A model generated the notes under the pieces. It was not told where the DNA came from and did no database searches. It saw only the letters and a program-made list of their open reading frames with translations. A stretch of DNA of 64,000 bases from Pseudomonadota bacterium (GTDB lineage: Bacteria; Bdellovibrionota; UBA1018): NCBI GenBank assembly GCA_027485695.1, contig JAIXQO010000003.1, forward strand, positions 310,001-374,000, in the 5' to 3' direction. Each line of letters begins with the position of its first letter. Within the stretch, counting starts at the first letter, position 1. Positions 26,701-36,030 of the stretch are shown here, piece by piece. The position numbers were made by a program, and so were the translations under genes.

Positions 26701-26969
26701 ATCGCCGATTCAGCTCAAAGTCCGGGCAGTCCACGCTCGAGTATATTTTGGTTCTCGTTCTCGTGATCGCGATTTTTACGGCCGTCGGTCGAGTGTTTCA
26801 AGCAGCTGGAGTCGTCGATCTGATGATGGCTCCGCTCAAGAAGGAATACAAAGCGGTCTACAAGTACGGGCACGTCGATGCAGAAGGGCCGGACGAAGGC
26901 TCGAGAGCATTTCACCCGTCGGCTCTCTACGGGCAGCCGGGACGGACATTTGTGAATCCGCAGCGCTAG
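26691..26969 (+). CDS. third Flp-like prepilin
   Basis: The ATG at 26691 lies inside the last codons of the peptidase gene and is preceded by GGGGGA 8 nt upstream. It gives 92 residues. Leader MELDRRFSSKSG precedes QSTLEYILVLVLVIAIF, a full Flp-type cleavage and assembly motif. The mature C terminus is about 55 residues of charged, proline-containing sequence, longer than in a standard Flp pilin. It may be a minor pilin with an exposed tip domain. Confidence 0.75.
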   Translation: MELDRRFSSKSGQSTLEYILVLVLVIAIFTAVGRVFQAAGVVDLMMAPLKKEYKAVYKYGHVDAEGPDEGSRAFHPSALYGQPGRTFVNPQR

Positions 26970-26996
26970 AAATCAGTCGAATAGGGGATCATCGGG

Positions 26997-27521
26997 GTGG
27001 GATTGAGTTCGAGACGAAAAAATAATCAAGCCGAGAGCGGACAAGCGATCCTCGAGTTCGTGCTCGCGATGTTTTTTATGTTCTCGGTCCTCTTGTTCAC
27101 TATTCAGCTGACGCTCTTCATGGCGTTCGGAAACTATATTCAATACTCGACCTTCATGGCGGCGCGCGCATTTCAGTCCGGTGGACTGAATCCTGGGGAT
27201 CAGGTGACTCGCGCTCAAAACGTCTTGAACCAAACCGTCAAAAAAGGCGGGACGGATCGCCTTTCGTCAGTCGTAACGGGTCAAACACCTGACATTGGAC
27301 CGGGGTCAATTTTCGATCGGGACTCATTAGATTCAAGCTGGCAAGAGGGTGTCCGATATGACTTTAAGGGCCGTCTATTCATTATGTCGCTTGGACCGAT
27401 TCGGGTGCCTGCGACGACGGGCGAAGTCGAGCTGACGAGTGAGGCTTGGTTAGGGCGTGAACCGACCTGGCAAGATTGCATGAATCAGATGGGGACAGGA
27501 AAAATCGATAATGGTTGTTAG
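26997..27521 (+). CDS. tadE: TadE-like minor pilin
   Basis: This 174-residue protein has a short basic leader and the TadE-type motif ESGQAILEFVLAMFFMFSVLLF: glycine cleavage site, E at +5, then one long membrane helix. The mature domain is about 130 residues and holds a lone cysteine pair near the C terminus. TadE/TadF pseudopilins are processed by TadV and needed for Tad pilus assembly. The start is a GTG. It overlaps the next gene by 11 bp. Confidence 0.75.
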   Translation: MGLSSRRKNNQAESGQAILEFVLAMFFMFSVLLFTIQLTLFMAFGNYIQYSTFMAARAFQSGGLNPGDQVTRAQNVLNQTVKKGGTDRLSSVVTGQTPDIGPGSIFDRDSLDSSWQEGVRYDFKGRLFIMSLGPIRVPATTGEVELTSEAWLGREPTWQDCMNQMGTGKIDNGC

Positions 27522-28044
27522 TAGGACGCGAGACAAAAAGAAATCGGAGGCAGGGCAAGCTCTCATTGAGCTCATGCTCATCATGCCGATTTTTCTCGTC
27601 GTCATCTATATGATCATTAAGACGAACCAATCGATCCAAGTTTCGATCAATAATCAAAAATACACACGCGCCGCTCTCACTCAACTCACTTACAACAATC
27701 CTTGGTTCTACAACCGAACGCTGGCAGGTGGTTCCGTCTACGGTACACAGGTAGTTGGTCAAGGGCATCAGCGTTTGACTTATGGAATCGGTAACGATGC
27801 GATCAGCCTCACTAACTCGCAACCCGTTGCCACCACCCAACGCATCACCCGGAGCGTGACCGTTCGAGGGGATGACGGGGCCGGAGAGGTCGATCGCAGG
27901 TCCGATGTGCGAGTTCGAAACACACTGACACTTTGTGGTCCATGGGTCGTCGCCGGACCAGGCACCGAACTGACCAACGCTACGCTTACCGAAAGATCTC
28001 AATTCGACATTTGCTCCGGCCCCGCGCCGGTGGAAGGAGGCTAA
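27511..28044 (+). CDS. TadE/TadF-like minor pilin
   Basis: The 177-residue product starts within the preceding gene. It has leader MVVSRTRDKKKSEAG before QALIELMLIMPIFLVVIYMI, a TadE/F-like motif with E at +5. The mature domain is soluble and carries two cysteines (TLCGPW, FDICSG) that may form a disulfide. It is the second pseudopilin of the pair normally found before the RcpC/CpaB gene, so it probably fills the TadF position. Confidence 0.7.
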   Translation: MVVSRTRDKKKSEAGQALIELMLIMPIFLVVIYMIIKTNQSIQVSINNQKYTRAALTQLTYNNPWFYNRTLAGGSVYGTQVVGQGHQRLTYGIGNDAISLTNSQPVATTQRITRSVTVRGDDGAGEVDRRSDVRVRNTLTLCGPWVVAGPGTELTNATLTERSQFDICSGPAPVEGG

Positions 28045-28047
28045 GTC

Positions 28048-28887
28048 ATGAATAATCGCGCTATGACGATGGCTCTCATCATCGCTGCATTCGCAACTAT
28101 GCTCGTCTGGAGTTACATTGACGATGTCGAGATTCGCGCGCAGAAACAGTTCGGTTCTAAGATCAACGTCGTCGTGGCAAAACGTCCAATCGACGAAGGC
28201 GCCACCATCGACGAGACGATGATTGATCTTAAGGCGATGCCGGAGACGTTTAAGGAACCGGGTTCGATCGCGTTTGTCAAAGGTAAGGACGACGCCGAAG
28301 TCCAAAAAAGTTTCCAGTCCCTCTACAATACGGTCGCTCTCGTTCCTCTCAAAGAAGGCGAGCAGATCTCTTTCACCAAGGTTTCGGAACCAGGAGTGCG
28401 CACGGGTCTTTCGCCACAAGTCGCTCCAGGTCGTCGCGCGATCTCTGTCAGTGTTTCCGAGCAAACAGCCGTGAGCAAGCTGATCAAGCCGGGAGACCGA
28501 GTGGACTTGATCGCCGTTCTCGATAGCGGTGGATCGAGTAAGCGTGAAAAACTCGCCAAGACATTGTTCCAAGATATTGTCGTACTCAGCGTTGGTAAGA
28601 ACGTGACGAACAACATTCCTCGCGAAGTGGTGCTCGAAGGCAACAAGACTCGAGTTCGCACGCTATCGAGCGATACGACGTACAATACCGTGACCGTGGA
28701 GCTTGAGCCGGCGCAAGTCGAGAAGCTCGCGCTCCTCCTGGCAAGCGGTGAGAACTCGATTCTGTTCTCGCTCAGGAATAACGACGACAACGAAAGACAC
28801 AATCTTCCGGGCGCGACCTACTTCGAGCTTTTTCAAGGCGCGGAGTGGGACCGTATGAGACGCGCACCAGCAGGAGCTAACCGCTGA
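28048..28887 (+). CDS. cpaB: Flp pilus assembly protein RcpC/CpaB
   Basis: This 279-residue protein has an N-terminal membrane anchor (MTMALIIAAFATMLVWSYI). It then has an SAF-type domain, NVVVAKRPIDEGATIDETMI and ALVPLKEGEQISFTKV. A C-terminal RcpC half includes GRRAISVSVSEQTAVSKLIK and VDLIAVLDSGG. CpaB/RcpC is a periplasmic partner of the secretin. It overlaps the secretin gene by one base (TGATG). Confidence 0.88.
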   Translation: MNNRAMTMALIIAAFATMLVWSYIDDVEIRAQKQFGSKINVVVAKRPIDEGATIDETMIDLKAMPETFKEPGSIAFVKGKDDAEVQKSFQSLYNTVALVPLKEGEQISFTKVSEPGVRTGLSPQVAPGRRAISVSVSEQTAVSKLIKPGDRVDLIAVLDSGGSSKREKLAKTLFQDIVVLSVGKNVTNNIPREVVLEGNKTRVRTLSSDTTYNTVTVELEPAQVEKLALLLASGENSILFSLRNNDDNERHNLPGATYFELFQGAEWDRMRRAPAGANR

Positions 28888-30596
28888 TGGCATGGAGACG
28901 ACTCCTCCTCATCATCGCATTCATGACCGGAAGCCTCGGGACGCGACTCGCGACCGCCGAAGACGAGGGCGCGGCTGCGCCTGCCGCAAGTACGTCGGAT
29001 GAAGAATCCGACACTCAAGCTGCTGATGCCGCCGAAGTCGAAGGTAACGACAATATCGTTGATGAGCCGCTCAAAGAACCTGCGCGCTCACCGCGTAAAC
29101 AAAACGTCAGGCGCTCTCGCTTAACGAAAGACCTGACCGAAGCCAAAGCGGATCGTCGCAGAATCGCCATTGGTGTGGCTGAGGATAAGATCGTCGATTT
29201 GGATTTCGATATCTTCGCGGGCGAACCTTGGCAAATCAATTCAAATGGAAAATCGGTCGGGCTTCAGCGAATCAAGACGGACGCCAGCGGTGGAAGACGT
29301 CTCGTACTGCGCGGCACCTCCAAAGGCGAAGCGACGATTTCTATATTCGACTCCAGCCAAAAAGTGAGTCTGATTCTTCTGGTGACCGTGACCGAAAAAA
29401 GCTTGGTCCGAAAAATGGATGAGCTCAAGGAGCTATTCCGCGACATCGAAGGCATTGAGATCAAGATCATCGGTGAGAAGATCGTCGTGGACGGCGAAGT
29501 GCTCGTACTCCAAGACTACGGTCGGATCGTTAGCGTGCTGACGGATGAATCCTACGGGAAAATCGTCATGAACCTCGTGGGTATTTCCCCCGTTTCCCTT
29601 GCCGGCATCGCCCGCGAAATCAAGCGTCAGGTAAATACGTTCGCTCCGAACGTCACGACCCGAGTAGTGAACGGTTACATCTTCTTAGAGGGCACGGTCG
29701 ATAACCTGACTCAGGTAAAACGGGTCGAAGATGTCGCGGACACGTATCTCGCGCTTCCGGAGAACCGGTTGGTGAGCCCGATTGTCCGTAAAGAAGAGAG
29801 CTCCGCCCAAGTTCAATCCAAATTCAGAAAAACGTTTATCGTTGTGTCCGAGCCGCCTCCGCGTGGACAAGACAAGCTCGTGAGGATCACCGTTCACTTC
29901 GTCGAGTTGCTCAAAGACTATAACAAGTTCTTCGGATTCCGTTGGAATCCTGGATTCACAAGTGCTCCGAGCCTCAGTTTCGGGCAACAAGCGGATGGAA
30001 ACGTCGGTACGAACAGCAGCACGTTCTCGGCGACGCTCTCCAATCTTTTTCCTAAACTCAATACACTTCAGAGCTCCGGTTTCGGCCGGATCCTCAAGCA
30101 GTTCGTCATGATTGGGAAAAACGGCACTGAAGTCTCTACTACCGAGGAGCGTAAGGTCTATAGCACGGTAGCGGGAGCGACAGGAGCCGCCGTTTCAAAC
30201 AACGTTTCAGCGGATACTACGGTAACCGTCACGCCTCGGATTTTTAAGCAGACCGAGGACGTTGAGATGGCGATTCAGTTTAGCAAAACGGATTTCGAGA
30301 GCGGTTCCACTCAAATCACTCTCTCCAAGAAATACAAAGGTACGGTTTTCGTCCGTTCGAATGAAAGCGCCGCTCTGGCCGCGTCGGATATCTCCCAAGC
30401 ATCGACCTCGTTTAACCGGGGTCCTGCGAACGATTCTGGGTCCGAAGGTACGGAAGCGATCTTCAACCTCAATCGCTCGAAGAACTACGTTAAAAACAAA
30501 GGGCAGATGGTGATATTCGTCACCCCTCAAGTCATCGAGAACGCCTCCGACGGCAGCGAAGATTTGAAGAAAAATTTCAGGATCAGGGTGAAATAA
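28887..30596 (+). CDS. cpaC: Tad outer-membrane secretin RcpA/CpaC
   Basis: This 569-residue exported protein has a signal peptide followed by an acidic linker. The N-terminal pilus-associated domain contains DLDFDIFAGEPW, and BON-like segments include VNGYIFLEGTVDNLTQVKRV. The C-terminal secretin domain includes TVTVTPRIFKQTEDVEMAIQ and a final VKNKGQMVIFVTPQVIEN. It forms the outer-membrane channel through which the Flp pilus passes. It ends one base before the fusion ATPase gene. Confidence 0.88.
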   Translation: MAWRRLLLIIAFMTGSLGTRLATAEDEGAAAPAASTSDEESDTQAADAAEVEGNDNIVDEPLKEPARSPRKQNVRRSRLTKDLTEAKADRRRIAIGVAEDKIVDLDFDIFAGEPWQINSNGKSVGLQRIKTDASGGRRLVLRGTSKGEATISIFDSSQKVSLILLVTVTEKSLVRKMDELKELFRDIEGIEIKIIGEKIVVDGEVLVLQDYGRIVSVLTDESYGKIVMNLVGISPVSLAGIAREIKRQVNTFAPNVTTRVVNGYIFLEGTVDNLTQVKRVEDVADTYLALPENRLVSPIVRKEESSAQVQSKFRKTFIVVSEPPPRGQDKLVRITVHFVELLKDYNKFFGFRWNPGFTSAPSLSFGQQADGNVGTNSSTFSATLSNLFPKLNTLQSSGFGRILKQFVMIGKNGTEVSTTEERKVYSTVAGATGAAVSNNVSADTTVTVTPRIFKQTEDVEMAIQFSKTDFESGSTQITLSKKYKGTVFVRSNESAALAASDISQASTSFNRGPANDSGSEGTEAIFNLNRSKNYVKNKGQMVIFVTPQVIENASDGSEDLKKNFRIRVK

Positions 30597-30597
30597 G

Positions 30598-32775
30598 ATG
30601 GCTGGACACATCATCGCCGTGGTCGGCGGAAAAGGCGGAGTAGGAAAAAGCGTATTCGCCGCGAACCTCGCGATCGCCCACTTAATGAATTTCAAGCAGC
30701 GTCCACTGATTGTGGATTTAGACCTCATGAGCTTGGGAGACCAGAATATTATTCTGGGGCAGAACCCTCCGAAGTCGATTGTCGACGTAAGCCGTATGCC
30801 TCCGGGACCGATCGATCCGAAGTCACTCGCGCCATTCATGGTGAACGCGCCAGCGGGATACAGCTACATAGCCGCACCTCGTGATGCCATTGCCGCGCGC
30901 GATTTGGATTTGGACGGCCTGGGACGGTTCCTCAAGGCGGTTACTCAGGTTTTCCCGTTGGTCGTGGTCGACTGCGGCAGCGCCCAAGATCCTTCGGCGA
31001 TGAAAGTGATGGAGTACGCGACGGCGATTTTCGTCGTGTCGACGGCGGATGTGATCGTCATCAATCAAACTCGCCGTATTCTTTCCCGGATTCAAGAGCT
31101 CTTGTTTCCTCCGGAAATGGTGCAGATCATTTTGAATCGTTTTTCTCCAAGCAACATCATCAATCCACAGATGATTCAAAAACAGCTAGGCCGAAACCTG
31201 CTAGAAGTTCTGCCGGAAGATCCGATGAGCTGCGAAGGCGCGCTCGCCAAGAGCGTTCCGATTTGTATCGCAGCCAAAGATTCTCCGATTGCGCGTAAGT
31301 TTTTTGATTTGGCTCGTAAGATTCAACAGACGCAGATGCTCGAGCAACTCTCTCGGTTGAAAAAACCGACGGGCGCAGCCGCTAAGATGCAATCGCTTGG
31401 TGCCCCAGCCCCCGCTAACGGAAGTTCAGCGGCTGGCAGCACCGGCGAGGGAGAAAACAACGATGTCGCTCCCGGCGTGACCGGTCCGGTCGATGCTTGG
31501 ACGGCGATGAAACTTCGGATCCACCGCGCGTTGGTTGAGGCGATGGACCTCAAGAAAATGGATACTGAGACCAAGGACGCGAAACAGCGTGCGATCTTGC
31601 GCGAGAAAACTCATAAAGCCGTAGTCGAAGTCCTGACCAAAGAAGACACCGGCACGCTCCTCAGTACTCGCGAACTCAAAGCGCAGATGATCAAAGAAGT
31701 CATCGACGAAGCATTGGGCCTAGGGCCACTCGAAGACTTGCTCTCCGATGACAGCGTGACGGAGATCATGGTGAACTCGCGTGAGCAAATCTATATCGAG
31801 CGTTCGGGTAAAGCTCAGCTCTCTCCAGTGACGTTTTCCTCGGAAGCGCAGATGATGAAAGTGGTTCAGCGCATCGTCGAACCGTTAGGGCGTCAGATCA
31901 ACGAGAGTGTTCCTTTTGTGGACGCTCGCTTAGCAGACGGGTCGCGTGTTCACATCATCATTCCTCCGCTTGCCCTCCGCGGGCCGACCATAACAATTCG
32001 TAAATTCCCCAAGAAACGCATCACCGTCAAAGATCTCGTCGCTTTTGGGTCTATGACCGAGGAGATCGCCGATTTCCTCCGCGCTTGCGTCGAAGGCAAG
32101 CTGAACGTCGTGGTTTCTGGTGGTACTGGTTCTGGTAAGACGACGCTCTTGAACGTTCTATCAAACTTCATTCCATCGAATGAGCGCGTGATCACGGTCG
32201 AAGATTCGGCCGAACTCCAGCTCGTGCAGGATCACGTCGTGCGTCTGGAAACTCGCCCGAAAAACATCGAAGGCTCCGGAGAAGTGACGATCCGCGACTT
32301 GATCAAATGTTGCCTACGGATGCGTCCCGACCGAATCGTCGTCGGTGAGTGCCGTGGCGGCGAAGCGCTCGACATGCTATCAGCGATGTCGACCGGTCAC
32401 GCCGGTAGTCTTACGACCCTTCACTCGAATAATCCGCGCGAATGCATGCAGCGTCTCGAGACGCTTTGTCTAATGTCCGGGGTCGCGCTTCCGGCCAAGG
32501 CGATCAAGGAGTCTATCGCAGCAGCCGTGAATATCGTGATTCAGCAATCGCGTCTTCCGGACGGTTCCCGCCGGGTGACTCATATCAGCGAGGTAACCGG
32601 TATGCAAGGCGACGTGATCACGCTGCAAGATATTTTCCTCTTCAAGCAAGAGGGACTCGATAAAAAACGCAAGATCGTCGGACGTTTCGTACCGACGGGG
32701 TTCATCCCGAAATTCATCGAAGAGATGGAAGCCAAAGGAATGAAGATCTCGCGGGGGCTATTCGCGTCGAAATAG
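30598..32775 (+). CDS. fusion of TadZ-like ParA/MinD ATPase and TadA/CpaF secretion ATPase
   Basis: One uninterrupted 725-residue frame joins two Tad proteins that are usually separate. Residues 1 to about 245 form a MinD/ParA-type ATPase with P-loop [21 protein letters not shown] and [11 protein letters not shown], like the localisation factor TadZ/CpaE but without its receiver domain. An alanine/glycine-rich linker covers about 255-300. Residues about 310-725 are a CpaF/TadA hexameric ATPase with Walker [10 protein letters not shown] at 508-516, Asp/His-box regions [12 protein letters not shown] and [15 protein letters not shown], and arginine-rich [16 protein letters not shown]. The protein would couple polar placement to the extension motor. 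Both halves keep their nucleotide-binding motifs. Confidence 0.9.
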   Translation: MAGHIIAVVGGKGGVGKSVFAANLAIAHLMNFKQRPLIVDLDLMSLGDQNIILGQNPPKSIVDVSRMPPGPIDPKSLAPFMVNAPAGYSYIAAPRDAIAARDLDLDGLGRFLKAVTQVFPLVVVDCGSAQDPSAMKVMEYATAIFVVSTADVIVINQTRRILSRIQELLFPPEMVQIILNRFSPSNIINPQMIQKQLGRNLLEVLPEDPMSCEGALAKSVPICIAAKDSPIARKFFDLARKIQQTQMLEQLSRLKKPTGAAAKMQSLGAPAPANGSSAAGSTGEGENNDVAPGVTGPVDAWTAMKLRIHRALVEAMDLKKMDTETKDAKQRAILREKTHKAVVEVLTKEDTGTLLSTRELKAQMIKEVIDEALGLGPLEDLLSDDSVTEIMVNSREQIYIERSGKAQLSPVTFSSEAQMMKVVQRIVEPLGRQINESVPFVDARLADGSRVHIIIPPLALRGPTITIRKFPKKRITVKDLVAFGSMTEEIADFLRACVEGKLNVVVSGGTGSGKTTLLNVLSNFIPSNERVITVEDSAELQLVQDHVVRLETRPKNIEGSGEVTIRDLIKCCLRMRPDRIVVGECRGGEALDMLSAMSTGHAGSLTTLHSNNPRECMQRLETLCLMSGVALPAKAIKESIAAAVNIVIQQSRLPDGSRRVTHISEVTGMQGDVITLQDIFLFKQEGLDKKRKIVGRFVPTGFIPKFIEEMEAKGMKISRGLFASK

Positions 32776-32795
32776 GTTCGCGTTTTTTCGCGAAC
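32776..32795. promoter_or_regulatory. intra-operon hairpin between the fusion ATPase gene and tadB
   Basis: GTTCGCG, a loop of six T, and CGCGAAC form a perfect 7-bp stem starting right after the stop codon. No T-run follows, so RNA processing or modest attenuation before tadB is more likely than termination. Confidence 0.4.
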
Positions 32796-32811
32796 GGAAA
32801 GGGGGTAGGTG

Positions 32812-33699
32812 ATGGGTGGAGATCGGTTTCAGTTGTTTGGTTTGCTTGCGCTCTTTTTTGGGGCCGTGAGCTACGTCATGTATTTCTATAGCGAACGGTT
32901 TTTGGAATGGCTTCGGTTCCAATCGATCGGAACTCGCGACTATATCGTCGATCGTCTGGCTTTGATGTTCATAGAAGTATCCCCAAACCAAGTCTTGCTC
33001 GGGCAGTTTTTGGCGAGCTTCGGCTTGGGTTTCTTAGTGTTTTTCGTGTTTTGGATTTTTGGTGGTTTGCCGGTGGTCGGAGCGGTGTTCGGTCTGTTTT
33101 TGACGATGATCGGATGGTCTGTACCTAAGCCCCTCGTGAACTACTTTTATTTCCGTCGTGTCCGGCTGTTTCAAGAACAGATGATCGATGCGCTGGGACT
33201 GATGTCGAACGGAATGAAATCCGGACTGTCGACGGTTCAATCCATCGGACTCGTCGTCAAGGAAATGCCTGATCCGATCCGGGAGGAGTTCAACCTCGTT
33301 CTCAGCCAGAACCGCATGGGTGTTTCGGTGGAGGAGTCGTTTAACGGTCTTGCCAAGCGCATTCAGAGTGACGACGTTGAGATGTTCGTCACGTCGATCA
33401 ACATCCTCAAGGATACCGGCGGAAATCTGGCGGAAACCTTCGACACGATTTCTTCGACCATTCGCGAACGCCTCAAGCTCGAGAAGAAGATCGACGCGAT
33501 GACGGCGATGGGTTTCTATCAGGGTATGATGCTCCTAGCAGCGCCCTTTTTGATCGGTCTTTATCTTTATACGACCGACCCGACGATGATGAAGCCTCTG
33601 TTTACCACCAATATGGGCTGGGGTATTATTTTAGTAGTTTTGTCGCTAGAGGTAGTCGCGTATTTCGCGATCTCTAAAATTGTTAAAATCGATGTTTGA
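32812..33699 (+). CDS. tadB: Tad pilus inner-membrane platform protein TadB
   Basis: This 295-residue protein has an N-terminal membrane segment, a hydrophobic pair near residues 65-110 and the GspF-type core EQMIDALGLMSNGMKSGLST. LAKRIQSDDVEMFVTSINIL and DTGGNLAETFDTISSTIRER follow, then a C-terminal hydrophobic hairpin. It is the partner of TadC at 15.4 kb. The ATG at 32812 follows AAGGGGGT; a GTG one codon upstream is equally in frame. It is the last recognised machine gene of the operon. Confidence 0.88.
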   Translation: MGGDRFQLFGLLALFFGAVSYVMYFYSERFLEWLRFQSIGTRDYIVDRLALMFIEVSPNQVLLGQFLASFGLGFLVFFVFWIFGGLPVVGAVFGLFLTMIGWSVPKPLVNYFYFRRVRLFQEQMIDALGLMSNGMKSGLSTVQSIGLVVKEMPDPIREEFNLVLSQNRMGVSVEESFNGLAKRIQSDDVEMFVTSINILKDTGGNLAETFDTISSTIRERLKLEKKIDAMTAMGFYQGMMLLAAPFLIGLYLYTTDPTMMKPLFTTNMGWGIILVVLSLEVVAYFAISKIVKIDV

Positions 33700-33726
33700 T
33701 ACGGAAACTTAAGGGAGAGACGGTTC

Positions 33727-35403
33727 ATGAAACGAACGATGCAATGGGTGGTGGGGTTTGCGACAGCGATATTCGCTTTGTCGGTTGCCCATGCGAACGT
33801 GAGTATTCGTAACGGAAACTATTTCATTAGTTACACAGACCTGGAATATTCCGGCGGATTTGGAACTAAGGTTGACCGTGTCTACAACTCCAAAACGCCG
33901 TATAATGGCATGTTTGGATGGGGCTGGGGCAATGAGTACGAAGTATTCCTCGTCGTCTCCGCAGACGGTAGCGTGGTCGTTCACGAATACGGCGGCGGCG
34001 CGCAGAATCGTTTTGATCCGTCGTCGTTCAGTGCCGCTGAGCTGGGCAAAGCCGTAGACGTCATCGTCGACGCGGCCAAGAAGACCGGATCTATTTCGAG
34101 CGCCGATCAACTCGCTAGTTTTAAAACCCGTCTGACGAATGATGCTCAGTTTCGCAATGACGAGTGGAATAAGTACCGCCAAGCGGGCAAGGTTGCGGCG
34201 CGGAAACTTGCCGTCGGTTCTAAGCTGACCTCGAATCGTTTTGCGTTCCAGTACCTCGTTGTGACGAACACCGGTTATCAACGTATTTCTGACTCCGGAA
34301 AAGTCGAAGCGTTCGATACGAACGGTCGCTTGCTCAAGGTGCAGGACAAGGCCGGGAACAATATCACAATCACTTACACGAAAGACGGTCTTTGGGAAAA
34401 GGTCGTCGATAATGCTAATCGCAAAATGTTCTTCACCTTCAACAAGAACCGTAAGGTGATCAAAGTTCAGGGCGAGAGCAAGAAAATCGCAGAATACCAG
34501 TACAACGATCAAGACGAGTTGATTCAGGCCAAAGACGAACAAGGCAACGTCTATCGCTATAAGTACAGTAACGATAAACGGCACAACTTGGTCCAGGCTG
34601 ATGGACCGGACGCCTCGATGCAGATTGCCTATTACGGCAAAGATAAGCTCGAGAACGTCAAAAGCATCAAAGACAAAGACGGCACGCTGACCGAGTACGA
34701 CTACGAAAACGTCGGCGCCGGCAAAGACTGGCTCAAAGTGGGCGTTAAGGTCAAAGGTACGGACGGTAAGGTCATCACGCAGAGCAAATATGAGTACCAA
34801 TTCCGCCGCAAACCGACGGGCGAGGAGTGGACGTACCGTTTAACAACGGACCTCGATGGGATGAAGACCGAGACGACTTACAACGAATGTTGTTCGCTTC
34901 CGATCTTGATTAAGCGCGGGACAGAAGAAACGACCTTCGCCTACGATCCGCGCGGTCGCTTGCTGAAGAAAGTCACACCGAACGAGGTGACCGAGCTAAC
35001 CTACGACACTAAGGCGGGTAAGGTTGCTCAAGTCAAGACCGCTAAGAAGGGCGCTGGCGCAAAATCGGAATGGTCGCAGTTCAAATACGACGGCAAAGGC
35101 AACCTCGTTTTTGCCAAGAATTCAGCCGGTCTAGGCGTGCAGCTGCTCTATGATACCCAGAGCCGTATTAAGACGATGGTCGACCATAAGAAGCGTCGCT
35201 TGGATTTCAAATACAACGAGAACAACAAGCCGGTAGAGATTCGCGATCCGAAACTCGGCGCCATTGCCGTTACCTATAACAATGCGGGTGACGTGCAGAG
35301 CGTGGACTCCAAAGGCGGACGAGATATCGCAAGCCAAGTATCTGGCGCGTTTCAAAATCTGCTCGAGCTGATTCGTCCAGCCGGCGTGTCGTTATCTTTT
35401 TAG
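33727..35403 (+). CDS. exported YD/RHS-repeat protein downstream of the Tad operon
   Basis: This 558-residue protein has a clear signal peptide (cleavage near AHA-N). An RHS-type opening GGFGTKVDRVYNSKTPYNGM and FGWGWGNEYEVFL follows. From about residue 190 there are many YD-like repeats, for example NGRLLKVQDKAGNNITITY, YDPRGRLLKKVTPNEVTELT, YDGKGNLVFAKNSAG and YNNAGDVQSVDSKGG. The repeats form the beta shell that encloses toxins in full-size RHS proteins. Here no RHS core PxxxxDPxG motif or C-terminal toxin is present, so it is a short shell-only form. It lies 27 bp after tadB with GGGAGAG before its ATG, so it is probably co-transcribed with the pilus genes. Confidence 0.82.
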   Translation: MKRTMQWVVGFATAIFALSVAHANVSIRNGNYFISYTDLEYSGGFGTKVDRVYNSKTPYNGMFGWGWGNEYEVFLVVSADGSVVVHEYGGGAQNRFDPSSFSAAELGKAVDVIVDAAKKTGSISSADQLASFKTRLTNDAQFRNDEWNKYRQAGKVAARKLAVGSKLTSNRFAFQYLVVTNTGYQRISDSGKVEAFDTNGRLLKVQDKAGNNITITYTKDGLWEKVVDNANRKMFFTFNKNRKVIKVQGESKKIAEYQYNDQDELIQAKDEQGNVYRYKYSNDKRHNLVQADGPDASMQIAYYGKDKLENVKSIKDKDGTLTEYDYENVGAGKDWLKVGVKVKGTDGKVITQSKYEYQFRRKPTGEEWTYRLTTDLDGMKTETTYNECCSLPILIKRGTEETTFAYDPRGRLLKKVTPNEVTELTYDTKAGKVAQVKTAKKGAGAKSEWSQFKYDGKGNLVFAKNSAGLGVQLLYDTQSRIKTMVDHKKRRLDFKYNENNKPVEIRDPKLGAIAVTYNNAGDVQSVDSKGGRDIASQVSGAFQNLLELIRPAGVSLSF

Positions 35404-35430
35404 TTTGAAATAAAAGAGTAAGGGAATTTT

Positions 35431-35655
35431 ATGAACACTCGATTGAACTGGACACTAGTGTTGTTAGCCGTCGCAAGCTCGACATCTGTTTTTGCCGAAT
35501 GCGGCGACACGTCGGACGCCACTTACAAGGATTTGGAAGCCGCGGTGGCGGCGCCTACGACTGCGGAGTCCGGCACCCCGGCGACTTCAGGTGTCATTCA
35601 AGGTGACGTTACTCCAACCAATCGGCCAAGCCCAGTTCCTACGCACACCAACTAG
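35431..35655 (+). CDS. small secreted proline/threonine-rich protein
   Basis: This 74-residue product has a signal peptide (MNTRLNWTLVLLAVASSTSV, then FAE). Its short mature part contains one cysteine and is rich in A, T, P and S (PAT, PTNRPSPVPTHTN). AAGGG lies 6-7 nt before the ATG. It follows the YD-repeat gene by 27 bp, so it may be the last gene of the Tad transcript. Its stop codon overlaps the stop of the opposing gene at 35652. Confidence 0.65.
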   Translation: MNTRLNWTLVLLAVASSTSVFAECGDTSDATYKDLEAAVAAPTTAESGTPATSGVIQGDVTPTNRPSPVPTHTN

Positions 35656-35954
35656 GACCCGGGAACCAGTCGAGCTTCGAGTTGTCGAAGCGTCTGGCCG
35701 GTTTTTAGGAGAGTGTTGCGATCTAGTTCTGGGATGAATGATAGGCCGACGTCGAGCAATCGCACGTCGGTGCTGGAGTCGGACTTCGAGTTTTTGAGGA
35801 ATGAATTTTTTTGATACGAGGACCGGCGTTTCAATCGAAACGCCGTTTCTATTTGAGTGAGTCGATATTGAAACTCCTCGATATCATCTTGTTCCAGGTG
35901 CATACGCCCCGGGTTGGTATTTCCTGCCGATGTCACTGGTTTGATTTTCAGCAT
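35652..35954 (-). CDS. small hypothetical protein
   Basis: The 100-residue frame is preceded by AAGGAGG with 9 nt spacing, which makes translation likely. The sequence is hydrophilic and helical in look (QDDIEEFQYRLTQIETAFRL) with no signal peptide or known motif. It converges on the secreted protein gene so tightly that the two stop codons overlap on opposite strands. Confidence 0.6.
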   Translation of the reverse strand: MLKIKPVTSAGNTNPGRMHLEQDDIEEFQYRLTQIETAFRLKRRSSYQKNSFLKNSKSDSSTDVRLLDVGLSFIPELDRNTLLKTGQTLRQLEARLVPGS

Positions 35955-36030
35955 GCAATTGAGCCTCCTTCTTCACATCAGATTGCAACGGAGAGGCCAA
36001 CGAAACTGCGGAACCTTGCCCGATTCCAAT

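Noticed and set aside
27382-28572. A 396-residue minus-strand open frame
   Set aside because: It lies antisense across the TadE/F-like and CpaB genes, which are supported by motifs and operon overlaps.
33709-34800. A 363-residue minus-strand open frame
   Set aside because: It is antisense to the YD-repeat protein, which has a signal peptide and clear repeats.
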